64,000 bases of DNA from NCBI GenBank assembly GCA_024134725.1, contig CP099863.1, positions 2,351,501 to 2,415,500 on the forward strand, given 5' to 3'. Positions 17,084 to 25,099 of this stretch are shown in pieces (positions within the stretch are counted from its first letter, which is position 1; every line of letters starts with the position of its first letter). The position numbers and the translations under genes were made by a program. The notes under the pieces are model-generated. The model made no database searches, was not told the DNA's origin, and saw only the letters and a program-made list of their open reading frames with translations. This stretch comes from Bacillus sp. 1780r2a1. GTDB lineage: Bacteria > Bacillota > Bacilli > Bacillales > Bacillaceae_H.

Positions 17084-18031
17084 TTATGATGTCTCTTTTT
17101 CAAGCAGCTTCTGAGCGGTGAATGGGTCTGTGATCAGTGTATTAACATACCCTCCTTTTATCGCACCAAAAATACCTTCTACTTTGTGCGCTCCTCCCGC
17201 TACGAGGATGGAATAATCTTTTTGCTTAAGGTCTTCTAAATCTAACCCTAGCGTACGTTCATTTAAGCTCGGATTGCAAATGCATCCATGTTCATCGAAA
17301 AAACGTGAACAAATATCACCGACTGCGTGTGGATCTAACTGTTTTAAATCTTCTTCTGTAAAGTAACCTAGCTGAAACAACAAAGAATCTGTCTTAATAG
17401 GACCCGTTGTAAAAACCGCAATATTTGCTTTTTTACCAAGTTCCAATATTCCTTTTATATGACGGTCAGCTTCCATTGCTTGCTTTACTACCACATGATC
17501 AACAATTGCCGGAAGCGGTAAATACAGAGGAACGGTGCTATAAGCATTTCCGAATAGATGCAGAATTTCAGAGGCATACGTGTTGGTTTCAGAATGACTG
17601 ACTCCACCTTTTAGTTGTACAACTTTCACATCTTTTACACGCTTTTTTTTGAGCTTCATTCCTACATGGTAAAGTGTTGTTCCCCACGTTACGCCAATAA
17701 TATCCCCATCTTTTACAACTTCATCCAAGTAATCTGCTGCTGCTTCTCCTAAACCTTCCTTTACAAGGTTTCGGTCTTCATGAGGTATAGAAGCAACAAT
17801 TGCTTTATTTAACTTGAACGTTTTTTCAAGTTGAGCTGACAGCTCTTCCACATCAATCGTAGAGTCAATAATTTTAATCTGTACAATACCTTCAGACTTA
17901 GCTTGCTGTAGTAAGCGTGAAACGGTTGGTCTTGATACTCCAAGTTTTTTGGCAATTTCATTTTGATTATAGTCAAGCAGATAATACATCTTTGCTGCTT
18001 CAATTACTTTCGTTAACTTGTCGCTTTCCAT
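17084..18031 (-). CDS. deoR: Deoxyribonucleoside regulator DeoR (SorC family)
   Basis: A 315-residue SorC-type regulator. An N-terminal helix-turn-helix (NQNEIAKKLGVSRPTVSRLL) is followed by the sugar-binding domain with GVTWGTTLYHVG and the C-terminal DYSILVAGGAHKVEGIFGAI. In B. subtilis DeoR represses nucleoside genes and is relieved by deoxyribose 5-phosphate, the DeoC substrate. I choose the second ATG (MESDKL), which is 6 bases from AAAGGGG; the ATG two codons earlier abuts that site. It sits upstream of pdp and likely represses both itself and the operon. Confidence 0.93.
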   Translation of the reverse strand: MESDKLTKVIEAAKMYYLLDYNQNEIAKKLGVSRPTVSRLLQQAKSEGIVQIKIIDSTIDVEELSAQLEKTFKLNKAIVASIPHEDRNLVKEGLGEAAADYLDEVVKDGDIIGVTWGTTLYHVGMKLKKKRVKDVKVVQLKGGVSHSETNTYASEILHLFGNAYSTVPLYLPLPAIVDHVVVKQAMEADRHIKGILELGKKANIAVFTTGPIKTDSLLFQLGYFTEEDLKQLDPHAVGDICSRFFDEHGCICNPSLNERTLGLDLEDLKQKDYSILVAGGAHKVEGIFGAIKGGYVNTLITDPFTAQKLLEKETS

Positions 18032-18085
18032 AAGCATCCCCTTTACGTTGGTATAGCGTTTTCATTTTTCTATCTTACCAAACAA

Positions 18086-18122
18086 TGAACATTTTTATAA
18101 TACCACTTGAACATTTTTTCAA
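18086..18122 (-). promoter_or_regulatory. deoR promoter with two TGAACA half-sites
   Basis: On the minus strand, TTGAAA, 17 bases, TATAAA (positions 18094-18122). The sequence TGAACATTTTT (plus strand) occurs at 18086-18096 and 18108-18118, 22 bp apart or two helical turns, overlapping the -10 and the spacer. Autoregulation is inferred. Confidence 0.55.
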
Positions 18123-18134
18123 AAAAAAAAAAAA

Positions 18135-18157
18135 CCTCTCTTCTAATTGAAGAAAGG
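18135..18157 (-). terminator. Terminator of the 88-aa membrane protein gene
   Basis: CCTCTCTTC/GAAGAAAGG, 9 bp with one mismatch, followed on the minus strand by a run of 14 T residues. Confidence 0.85.
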
Positions 18158-18158
18158 C

Positions 18159-18425
18159 TTAGCGGTTGACAGCATATACAACAAACAACACAATATTCAA
18201 CATAATAAGAGCAACCCCGGCAAGGAGCCACTTTGTTCCCTGAGACTTCTTTTCTCCTTCTTGCATTTCGAAGCCTCGAATAGCAAACACAATCCCCAGT
18301 GTAAAAAATAAAAAGAATGTTTGGCGATAATCAAAAAAAGCCAAAACCAAAAAAATGGCTGTGAAAAATACCATAATCATTTCTAATGCCATATACGGCT
18401 GTTTTTTACATACTAACAGTTTCAA
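18159..18425 (-). CDS. Small membrane protein, 88 aa
   Basis: Three hydrophobic segments (MVFFTAIFLVLAFF, TFFLFFTLGIVFAI, LLAGVALIMLNIVLFVVYAV) with a charged linker RGFEMQEGEKKSQG. I prefer the TTG at 18425, which has AGGTG at 6 bases; a GTG at 18434 overlaps the site and an internal ATG at 18392 has none. Family not recognised. It overlaps its own terminator. Confidence 0.6.
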   Translation of the reverse strand: MKLLVCKKQPYMALEMIMVFFTAIFLVLAFFDYRQTFFLFFTLGIVFAIRGFEMQEGEKKSQGTKWLLAGVALIMLNIVLFVVYAVNR

Positions 18426-18524
18426 ATGACACACCTACCCTTTATCCAAGTTCTATGACAACTTATTTTACTATTTTTTCACGAGCAGGTGTCAACGTTT
18501 GATGTACTGTTCACGTATTTGTAA

Positions 18525-18556
18525 CAAAAGCGCTTCCTTATTAGGAAGCGCTTTTG
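18525..18556 (-). terminator. Terminator of the VC0807-like gene
   Basis: CAAAAGCGCTTCC and its perfect complement, 13-bp stem, 6-base loop, immediately beyond the stop codon. Confidence 0.85.
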
Positions 18557-19204
18557 TTATTCGTTCATATTTGGATTCATCGGATTATCAATTCCGGTTT
18601 TCTCTTGAATCTTTTTATAAATAAAGTACGTATAGATTGCAATTAAGATTGAGAACGCCCACGTCACTGCTTGACGAAAGACAATCATGTTGCCATAACC
18701 TTCAACACCGTACTTTTGAATAAGAATGTATTTTACAATCGCTAAAAACACATAGCGCCCCGCAAACAAAACAGTTAACCAGTTCATCATTTTAAAGAGA
18801 TCTTGCTCAAAAAACAGTCTTTTGGAGTCCTCACGTTTATATCCCATTAGATAAGCCGTATCAACAAAGAAATACAGCCCAATTGGACGCTTCACTAAAA
18901 TCGTTATCAAAGTAAAAATAGCTAGTCCAATCATAAAATAAACTTGATTAATCAGCATGGTTTCTGCATTACCTGACAATAAGTCTACGATTGTTCGCGC
19001 AAGCAATGTAATAACAAGAAACAGTCCCGTTACGTTAAATTGACGCTCTTTAATAAACGTATAAATAGTATAAAAGAATGCAGGTGCTGTCGATAACAAA
19101 ATGGCGTAATAGTCACCGATAAGGTCTTTTCCCTGATTCCAGATGAGGTACGGGATTGCAATGTAAAAAAGCAAGTCAAACCATACTCGTTTTGAATTGT
19201 TCAT
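18557..19204 (-). CDS. VC0807-like membrane protein
   Basis: A 215-residue protein with about six membrane helices. Its pattern (paired helices, LVKRPIGLYFF in the middle, FFEQDLFKMMNWLTVLFAGR loop) resembles what is annotated as VC0807 family or intracellular septation-type membrane proteins. No enzymatic motif is visible. A GGAGAG site precedes the ATG. Function unknown. Confidence 0.65.
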   Translation of the reverse strand: MNNSKRVWFDLLFYIAIPYLIWNQGKDLIGDYYAILLSTAPAFFYTIYTFIKERQFNVTGLFLVITLLARTIVDLLSGNAETMLINQVYFMIGLAIFTLITILVKRPIGLYFFVDTAYLMGYKREDSKRLFFEQDLFKMMNWLTVLFAGRYVFLAIVKYILIQKYGVEGYGNMIVFRQAVTWAFSILIAIYTYFIYKKIQEKTGIDNPMNPNMNE

Positions 19205-19267
19205 AGCGCTCTCCTTTTTCCACTATTGTTAGTGCAATTATATGGGAAAATGATGTAGAAGGAAAGG

Positions 19268-19609
19268 TTATTTCATTTGCAAAAATGAAAAGCCTTCCTC
19301 GTTTTCATTTAAATCATATACGTCTTCACCTTTCATTAATAAAACGCCATGGAAAATTTGAAGATCATCATCACACGCTTCACAAAATTCTTTCTCACAG
19401 TCATTCCAAAAGGTAAACAGAGATAGCTTTTTCATATACACATGGCGATAACCCGTCTGATGTTCATGAATAAGCCTTGTATAGTGCTCAAGCGCTTCTT
19501 TTTTATGGTCGAATTCAATTGTTTCAATAATGTCTTTTTCCCAACCATCTAGAAAAAGCCACGGTTCACAGTCAGTTTTAATTTTATGGACTTTCCATTT
19601 TTCATTCAT
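19268..19609 (-). CDS. DUF1033 family protein
   Basis: A 113-residue soluble, acidic protein with aromatic residues. The opening WKVHKIKTDCEPWLFLDGWE matches the DUF1033 pattern (trp near residue 5, CEPW, GWE). It includes four cysteines, two in FCEACDDD. Present in many Bacillus; function unknown. Preceded by an AAGGAG site. Confidence 0.7.
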   Translation of the reverse strand: MNEKWKVHKIKTDCEPWLFLDGWEKDIIETIEFDHKKEALEHYTRLIHEHQTGYRHVYMKKLSLFTFWNDCEKEFCEACDDDLQIFHGVLLMKGEDVYDLNENEEGFSFLQMK

Positions 19610-19693
19610 AGTACTTCGCTCCTTACTTATTCTTACAGGATGCTTACTCTTTTATTATTCAAGAAAAACACCTGCGAATCAAGTAATACGCTA

Positions 19694-19728
19694 AAAGCGC
19701 ACCAGCTATCTTTGAACTGGTGCGCTTT
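19694..19728 (-). terminator. Terminator of the dicarboxylate symporter gene
   Basis: AAAGCGCACCAG and its perfect complement, 12-bp stem, 11-base loop. Confidence 0.8.
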
Positions 19729-19736
19729 CACACTTG

Positions 19737-20984
19737 CTATGAAGCGATTCGCTTTGTATCTATTTGTTTTTTCAGCCAATCTTTACCTTCTACAATGCGT
19801 GAAACAAGCATAGAAGACACGTTATCTCCCGTTACGTTCACCATTGTAGCAGGTGGATCGACGATCATGCCTAACGCCGCCATCACCGGAAGTGCTTCAA
19901 TTGGCAAGCCAAACATCGTTAAAATTAACATCTCACCAACTGCTCCTCCGCTCGGTAGACCCGCAATGACAACACCGCATAAAATAGCAACAACGATAGC
20001 TTTCACAAACGTATCGATGCCGCTGAAATCCATATCAAATAGCGTAAAGGCAAACGAAATCTTTAAGATGGCAGCCAAGCAGGACCCGTCCATATGTACG
20101 GTTGCTCCAATTGGAATGACCGTTTCTCGCACATCTTTTGGAACACCTGTTTGTCTAGCTGCCTCTAGGTTCACAGGTACGCTGGCTACGCTGCTTCCCG
20201 TTCCTAAAGCCGTAACTGCTGGCGTTAAAATATTTTTCCAAAAACGAACAATTCCTTCTTTTCCTCCTGCTAAAAAAGCATAGAACGTAAATCCAACAAA
20301 GAAGTATAAAAGAGCTACAGGATAATACACGGCTACTGCTTTTGCATACGTTCCTAATAACTCAGGACCAAATACACCAACTAAAGACGCAAAGTAAGCA
20401 AACAGCCCAATTGGTGCCACGTACATCACAAGCGTTACCATCTTCATGAACACCTGTGAACCTGATTGTAGTACTTTCACAAAAGGCTTTCCAGCTTCAC
20501 CAATTAACGTTGCTGATAACCCTAACAGTACAGCAAAAACAATAAGTGCCAGCATATGTTCACGAGACAGTAAGTCCACAAAGTCAGACGTTGTAAATGC
20601 TTGTACAAACTGATCAGCAATATTAATATCTTCTACCTGACCTGGCTTTTCAATTGTAATTGGTGACGCATCAACTGATAAGAATGCCTTAACGGCAAAA
20701 AGCATTAATAAAGATGAAATAATGCCAGTCAAAATAAAAACGCCAAACATCGAGCCAATGATTTTTCCAAAGCGGTTCATATTCGCAGTGTTTGATACGG
20801 CAGCTGCAATGCTAAAAAACACGAGCGGCACAACAACCATAAACATTAAGTTTAAATACATGTCCCCCAGCGGCTTTAGCACTTCTGCTTTCTCTCCAAC
20901 AAAGAACCCTACTGCTCCACCAGCAAAAATAGATGCTAGTAATATGAGCGGAAAGCGATATGGTTTTAACGCGTGCATAAACAT
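19737..20984 (-). CDS. Dicarboxylate/amino acid:cation symporter (DAACS family)
   Basis: A 415-residue glutamate/dicarboxylate symporter homologue with the GltPh-type fold: eight helices and two re-entrant hairpins. HP1 is ALGTGSSVASVPVNLEAAR, TM7 contains the VHMDGSCLAAILK motif, and HP2 is IAGLPSGGAVGEML, followed by TM8 with DPPATMVNVTGDN. These residues bind substrate and Na+. The specificity (C4-dicarboxylate, glutamate or serine/threonine) cannot be decided. A GGAGGA site precedes the ATG; monocistronic. Confidence 0.93.
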   Translation of the reverse strand: MFMHALKPYRFPLILLASIFAGGAVGFFVGEKAEVLKPLGDMYLNLMFMVVVPLVFFSIAAAVSNTANMNRFGKIIGSMFGVFILTGIISSLLMLFAVKAFLSVDASPITIEKPGQVEDINIADQFVQAFTTSDFVDLLSREHMLALIVFAVLLGLSATLIGEAGKPFVKVLQSGSQVFMKMVTLVMYVAPIGLFAYFASLVGVFGPELLGTYAKAVAVYYPVALLYFFVGFTFYAFLAGGKEGIVRFWKNILTPAVTALGTGSSVASVPVNLEAARQTGVPKDVRETVIPIGATVHMDGSCLAAILKISFAFTLFDMDFSGIDTFVKAIVVAILCGVVIAGLPSGGAVGEMLILTMFGLPIEALPVMAALGMIVDPPATMVNVTGDNVSSMLVSRIVEGKDWLKKQIDTKRIAS

Positions 20985-21013
20985 CCTCCTTTTAATAAAA
21001 CGCTCACAAAAAA

Positions 21014-21037
21014 AGCGCCAGCATGCGCGCTGTCACT
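21014..21037 (-). terminator. Probable terminator of the DUF4181-like gene
   Basis: AGCGC/GCGCT stem; on the minus strand it is followed by seven T residues. It lies about 90 bases beyond the stop codon. Confidence 0.45.
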
Positions 21038-21122
21038 TTTTTGATTTTACTACAGTTTTAAAATTGGTCAATCCAGCTTTAGCCCCTTTTAACAAATTGT
21101 ATACTTCTGACTTTTCCAATAA

Positions 21123-21503
21123 TTACAGAGATATGATCACAAGAAGCGCTAGAAAAAATAATGCTCCTAGCACTTCATGCAAGTAGCTCTTTGACTCTTT
21201 ATCAGTCAGCCACTGTTCAATTCCGCGTAAAATTGAAACCAAAATGTAGCAAACTGGTATTGGTAGTACTTGAATCCATATTGGGACCTCAGCACTTCTC
21301 TCTGACAATGTGACAACTATAAATAGATAAATAGTTAACAAGAAGAGGGTGCCTTCAATCACTTTGTATATTTTTTTCCTACCTTTAGTAAAGGGGGTTA
21401 CGGGCTTTTCATGAATATCGAGCCGTTTCTTTAAATAAAACTGACTAATTAAAAAGTAAAATATAAAAAGAATAATGATACGGATTAAAACCTCAGAACC
21501 CAT
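21123..21503 (-). CDS. DUF4181-like membrane protein, 126 aa
   Basis: Four hydrophobic helices: an N-terminal segment LIRIIILFIFYFLISQFYL, then a basic loop with LKKRLDIHEK, a hairpin of two helices, and a final helix after an amphipathic KSYLHEV. The organisation matches DUF4181 proteins of Bacillus (assigned from memory). The start is the ATG of MGSEVL with AAAGGAG at 8 bases rather than the more upstream ATG. Function unknown. Confidence 0.6.
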   Translation of the reverse strand: MGSEVLIRIIILFIFYFLISQFYLKKRLDIHEKPVTPFTKGRKKIYKVIEGTLFLLTIYLFIVVTLSERSAEVPIWIQVLPIPVCYILVSILRGIEQWLTDKESKSYLHEVLGALFFLALLVIISL

Positions 21504-21586
21504 TCTTATTTCTCCTTTAGCAATCGATAATCTATACATATAGTATCACAATTAAAGGATTAAATGTAATTTATTGTATAAAAAAC

Positions 21587-21612
21587 CTCTACTTTCAAAA
21601 TAGAAAGTAGAG
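21587..21612 (-). terminator. Terminator of the YiaA/YiaB gene
   Basis: CTCTACTTTC/GAAAGTAGAG, 10-bp perfect stem; on the minus strand it is followed by GTTTTTTATAC. Confidence 0.88.
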
Positions 21613-21636
21613 ATCTCTATGTATGCTAAAAAGCGA

Positions 21637-22107
21637 TTAATCTCGCTCTCTTGCTCGTTGCGTATCTCGAATATTCTTTTGAATTGTCACAACTGCAAAT
21701 AAGCTCAGCACAAATGACATACCGTAGAAGCCTTTTTCGCTTAGCGTAATACTACCTGCGTTGTATAAACCAATAACCATTAATGAAATCGATACAATAA
21801 GTGCAAACCAGCTAATTCCATAATAAATACCTGTAACAGGGATATCTTCTTCTTTGTCTCGCACAGCTTTTTGAAGAGATACTGCTGAATACAATCCAAA
21901 TACTAAAACAGCAAAATAGTAGCCTTTTTCATTTAACTCCATCGTTGCGTTAAATAACCCGACTAAGTATGCAACAACTCCGATAAGTAGCGCTCCCCAA
22001 GATGCACCTTTAAAAGCTGGCGTTGGCTCTCCTTCTTTCCGCTCTACCTTGACTTTAGGCTCATCTTGCTGTCGTTTTTCTGTAAACAATTCATGATTAT
22101 TCGCCAT
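21637..22107 (-). CDS. YiaA/YiaB-domain membrane protein
   Basis: A 156-residue protein with a charged cytoplasmic N-terminus and two repeats of a two-helix unit: [18 protein letters not shown] with [20 protein letters not shown], then [18 protein letters not shown] with [20 protein letters not shown]. The internal duplication and the KGYYF/KGFYG and QK-x-x-RD landmarks are typical of the YiaA/YiaB family, of unknown function. GGAGG site present; monocistronic. Confidence 0.87.
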   Translation of the reverse strand: MANNHELFTEKRQQDEPKVKVERKEGEPTPAFKGASWGALLIGVVAYLVGLFNATMELNEKGYYFAVLVFGLYSAVSLQKAVRDKEEDIPVTGIYYGISWFALIVSISLMVIGLYNAGSITLSEKGFYGMSFVLSLFAVVTIQKNIRDTQRARERD

Positions 22108-22260
22108 TTGAGTGGTCGCCTCCTCTTCTCTCTTAATCTAAACAAATATGCAATTATATGTTCACTTATACCATTATATAGAAAAAACTTAAAATTAATA
22201 GGTCACTTTTTCATAAGCCTTTGTACTCAATCTAACTTAAAGTCATTGTTTTGTTTCAGT

Positions 22261-22297
22261 AAAAAAGGAGATGGCCTTATAGGCCATCTCCTTTTTT
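22261..22297 (-). terminator. Terminator of the zinc-ribbon protein gene
   Basis: AAAAAAGGAGATGGCC and its perfect complement (16-bp stem, 5-base loop), 20 bases beyond the stop codon on the minus strand. Confidence 0.92.
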
Positions 22298-22317
22298 ATG
22301 TAGCACGCTCTAAGCGC

Positions 22318-22500
22318 TTAAATATTCTTTTTCATCCCACAGTTAACGCATTCTCGCAAAAACTTTCCTTCTCCCACGCTGCTTTTAAAATGAACGCTCG
22401 CACAGTTGTCGCAGCGACCCGCAACTTTATCAGGGAGATCTTTGTATTCATATACTTTATCCAGATCAATATTGGCATATAAATCTTCTTTTTCTTCCAC
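22318..22500 (-). CDS. Small zinc-ribbon-like protein, 60 aa
   Basis: A 60-residue protein with two CxxC knuckles, CDNC and CVNC, 24 residues apart (RCDNCASVHFKSSVGEGKF then LRECVNCGMKK), as in a zinc ribbon, behind an acidic N-terminal arm. I choose the GTG preceded by GGAG at 8 bases; a GTG three codons upstream is an alternative. Probably an adaptor or nucleic-acid binding protein; family and role unknown. Confidence 0.7.
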   Translation of the reverse strand: MEEKEDLYANIDLDKVYEYKDLPDKVAGRCDNCASVHFKSSVGEGKFLRECVNCGMKKNI

Positions 22501-22701
22501 CTTAAACACTCCGATTTCATTTGAGATTGCTTCTATATCATACCAACATTAATTTAAGAATAAAAGACATCTTCCTTATTTTCTATCGGTTCGATTACCT
22601 GCAACATTTACTTTTCTCTTAGCTGCCTGTTTTATTTTATATTTATTATTTAGAACATAGTTTTTTTAGATACTTATTTGCATAACAAGCACTCATAAAA
22701 A

Positions 22702-22723
22702 AACCACCGCATTCGCAGTGGTT
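22702..22723 (-). terminator. Terminator of the DUF6501 gene
   Basis: On the minus strand AACCACTGC and GCGGTGGTT pair over 9 bp (one G-U) and are followed by TTTTT. Confidence 0.82.
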
Positions 22724-22728
22724 TCATC

Positions 22729-22929
22729 TTACGCTTCAAAATATTCTTTGTAAAAGCCACCAACTTGACCTGTGTTGTCGACTACAAAGTAAAACTCTTC
22801 CGTTTCATTTTTCACATCGTATACTTTTCCTGCTGTTAGTACGTTTTCTACCATGTACTTTTTCGCATTCGTATGTACACATTTTACTTGTTTAACGGTT
22901 GGACGATCATTCCACTCTAAATGAATCAT
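22729..22929 (-). CDS. DUF6501 family protein
   Basis: A 66-residue soluble protein, MIHLEWNDRPTVKQVKCVHT at its start and EFYFVVDNTGQVGGFYKEYF at its end, which corresponds to the DUF6501 family of Bacillus as I remember it. It probably forms a small beta barrel. GGAGAG site before the ATG. It lies downstream of the esterase gene in the opposite-to-window direction with its own terminator before the next gene. Function unknown. Confidence 0.75.
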   Translation of the reverse strand: MIHLEWNDRPTVKQVKCVHTNAKKYMVENVLTAGKVYDVKNETEEFYFVVDNTGQVGGFYKEYFEA

Positions 22930-22976
22930 ATTTGGTCTCTCCTTTTGAACAATTGGACGCTAACTCTGCCCTTCGT

Positions 22977-23747
22977 TCATTTTACCCCAACTGCTTTTTT
23001 TTTCGCAACCGTTGCTTTAACAAAACGTGCCGTATGTTCAATAATTTGGTCTTTATCATAGTCCATAGACGCTACGTGATACGAATTAGGAAGCATAACT
23101 TGATGAGCACTTTTTGAACGAATATTCTCCAAAATGTAAGCTGAGTTGCTTGGTGGAACAACATGGTCCACTGTGGATGTTAAAACTAACGCTGGACACG
23201 TTACGTAAGATAAACGCTCCTTCGCTTCATCCATTAAAGATAATAGCTCACGCATTGAACGAACGGGTACCTTGTCATACGTAATTTCATGTACGTTAGG
23301 ATCTTTAATGTCGGGTTTATCCTCTTTTATATAGCGAGGTGTATGTGCATTTCTGTAGACTTCCATTGAAGGAATTGAAGTCATTGCGGGATTAATAGCA
23401 ATGACACCTGACAGTTCTAAGCCTTGACTTGCGGTATGAAAGGTTAGCGTTCCACCCATTGATTGCCCTAGAATGAAAACGTGCTCGCATTTTTCTTTTA
23501 AAAAGCGATACCCTTCTACAAAATCTGCTTTCCAATTTTCATAGGTTGCCTGTTCAATATCCCGATAGTGAGTTCCATGACCCGCTAGACGAATTCCATA
23601 AACCGTATAGCCTTTAGCTGCCAAGCCTTCACCGATATATTCCATGCTTTGTGGCGTTCCCATAAATCCGTGAGAGACTAAAATGCCAACTTCATTTCCT
23701 TTATGATAAAAAGCTTCCGCTCCTTGAATAACATCATAACGTTCCAT
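22977..23747 (-). CDS. est: Carboxylesterase (Est30/YvaK type)
   Basis: A 256-residue alpha/beta hydrolase closely resembling Bacillus carboxylesterase Est30. Nucleophile Ser96 is in GQSMGG, Asp194 in STVDHVVP and His224 in NSYHVAS; the oxyanion region is HGFMGTPQSM. It hydrolyses short-chain esters in the cytoplasm. In B. subtilis the orthologue sits in the secG-rnr region; here it is instead next to ssuD and is expressed from a promoter (23797-23825) that shares its sequence with the ssuD promoter. Confidence 0.92.
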   Translation of the reverse strand: MERYDVIQGAEAFYHKGNEVGILVSHGFMGTPQSMEYIGEGLAAKGYTVYGIRLAGHGTHYRDIEQATYENWKADFVEGYRFLKEKCEHVFILGQSMGGTLTFHTASQGLELSGVIAINPAMTSIPSMEVYRNAHTPRYIKEDKPDIKDPNVHEITYDKVPVRSMRELLSLMDEAKERLSYVTCPALVLTSTVDHVVPPSNSAYILENIRSKSAHQVMLPNSYHVASMDYDKDQIIEHTARFVKATVAKKKAVGVK

Positions 23748-23796
23748 TATTCTTCACCCTTTACGCTCGAATTTTCTGACAAGATTGATTATTTAC

Positions 23797-23825
23797 ATAA
23801 TACACCTATAATTCCTATAAGTCAA
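23797..23825 (-). promoter_or_regulatory. est promoter with CCTA-N9-TAGG element
   Basis: On the minus strand, TTGACT, a 17-base spacer and TATTAT. On the plus strand the -35 lies inside CCTATAAGTCAACTAGG, an inverted repeat CCTA-N9-TAGG, that is repeated upstream of ssuD (25061-25077). Confidence 0.65.
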
Positions 23826-23850
23826 CTAGGTTTTTAAAAACAAAAAAAAA

Positions 23851-23864
23851 CGGCCGTTTGGCCG
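23851..23864 (-). terminator. Terminator of ssuD
   Basis: CGGCC/GGCCG with a 4-base loop; on the minus strand followed by eight or more T residues, just past the stop codon. Confidence 0.85.
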
Positions 23865-23869
23865 ATTTT

Positions 23870-24943
23870 TTACGCAAACTGCTTTACACTGCTTTTTAAA
23901 AGCGGGAAAACTAGCTCTGCAAATGTGTAAGCTTCCTCTAGGTGAGGATAGCCAGATAAAATGAACGTATCAATTCCGATCTCTTCATACTCCTTTAATC
24001 GCTCTGCTACTATTTCAGGACTTCCAACAATGGCAGTTCCTGCCCCTTCACGCGCTAAGCTGATGCCTGCCCACAAGTTAGGTGAAATTTCTAAAGATGA
24101 GCGATCTTTTGCCCCTTTATGCAAGCTTGACTGCGTCTTTTGCGCAGTGGAATCAAATTTAGCAAATTTATCTTGAAACGCTTTAATTACGTTATCATCT
24201 ACGTGCTTAATTAAGTTATCTGCTGCAGCCCATGCTTCCTCTTCCTCCTCACGTACGATGACGTGTAAACGAATGCCAAAGCGAAGTTCTCTTCCCTCTA
24301 ATGCTGCTCGCTCTTTCATCTCTTCAATTTTCTTCTTAATAACTGCAGGTGGCTCTCCCCACAGTAAATATACGTCAGTATGACGCGCTCCAACCTCTTT
24401 ACCAGCAGGAGACGAACCGCCAAAATAAAGAGGCGGATACGGTTTTTGCACGGGCAACGTAGGAATATACGCGCCGGTTACGTCGATATGCTTTCCTTTT
24501 AAATCAACGCTCTCTCCTTGCATGACCTTGCGCCACACTGTTAAAAATTCTTCGGTCACCTCGTAGCGCTCATCATGACTTAAATAGTTACCAAATGTAG
24601 CTTGTTCAACTGGATCTCCACCTGTGACGATGTTTAGCATAAGGCGCCCGTTGGAAATCTGATCAAACGTTGAAGCCATGCGCGCTGATATTGTAGGAGA
24701 CATCACGCCAGGACGAAGAGCAATTAAAAACTTTAGACGCTGTGTAACTGATGCTAGCGCTGATGCTAAAACCCAAGAATCTTCACAATTTGAGCCCGTT
24801 GGTAACAGCGCTCCATCATAGCCTAAATAATCTAATGCACCTGCAATTTGTTTTAAATAGTGAATATCACTTTTTCTTTCCCCAATTTGTGTACCTAAAT
24901 AATGTCCATCTCCCGCTGTTGGAAAAAACCATAATATATCCAT
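23870..24943 (-). CDS. ssuD: FMNH2-dependent alkanesulfonate monooxygenase
   Basis: A 357-residue bacterial-luciferase-like (LLM) TIM-barrel enzyme. The family marks are readable: MDILWFFPTAGDGHYLGT, LLPTGSNCEDSWVLASALA, FLIALRPGVMSPTISARMAS, NIVTGGDPVEQATFG, and the active-site loop ending RHTDVYLLWGEP. SsuD uses FMNH2 from a partner reductase to release sulfite from alkanesulfonates during sulfur starvation. The transporter genes (ssuABC) and a reductase are not in the window, so it is split from its usual cluster. A GGGGAGG site precedes the ATG. Confidence 0.94.
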   Translation of the reverse strand: MDILWFFPTAGDGHYLGTQIGERKSDIHYLKQIAGALDYLGYDGALLPTGSNCEDSWVLASALASVTQRLKFLIALRPGVMSPTISARMASTFDQISNGRLMLNIVTGGDPVEQATFGNYLSHDERYEVTEEFLTVWRKVMQGESVDLKGKHIDVTGAYIPTLPVQKPYPPLYFGGSSPAGKEVGARHTDVYLLWGEPPAVIKKKIEEMKERAALEGRELRFGIRLHVIVREEEEEAWAAADNLIKHVDDNVIKAFQDKFAKFDSTAQKTQSSLHKGAKDRSSLEISPNLWAGISLAREGAGTAIVGSPEIVAERLKEYEEIGIDTFILSGYPHLEEAYTFAELVFPLLKSSVKQFA

Positions 24944-24980
24944 AACTATTCCTCCCCAATTGTCTTAAATTATGTAAAGA

Positions 24981-25009
24981 AAGGCACGTGCTATTAAAAC
25001 ACGTGCCTT
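24981..25009 (-). terminator. Hairpin between the ssuD promoter and ssuD
   Basis: AAGGCACGTG and CACGTGCCTT form a perfect 10-bp stem with a 9-base loop; on the minus strand it is followed by TCTTTACAT. It lies downstream of the proposed ssuD promoter and upstream of ssuD, so it may attenuate ssuD as well as end vanY transcripts. Confidence 0.6.
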
Positions 25010-25042
25010 CAGTTCGTCTGATCAGCGAAGTTCATTAACTTT

Positions 25043-25077
25043 ATGATAAAACTTATTATCCCTATTAGTCAAGTAGG
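25043..25077 (-). promoter_or_regulatory. ssuD promoter with CCTA-N9-TAGG element
   Basis: On the minus strand, TTGACT, an 18-base spacer and TATCAT. The plus strand has CCTATTAGTCAAGTAGG across the -35, nearly the same as at the est promoter, with matching flanks (AT before, TTTTT after). Confidence 0.6.
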
Positions 25078-25099
25078 TTTTTGCTTTTTCACAGAATTT

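Noticed and set aside
24944-25042. SAM riboswitch in the ssuD leader
   Set aside because: The leader is too short and holds only one simple hairpin; no S-box core sequence is seen.
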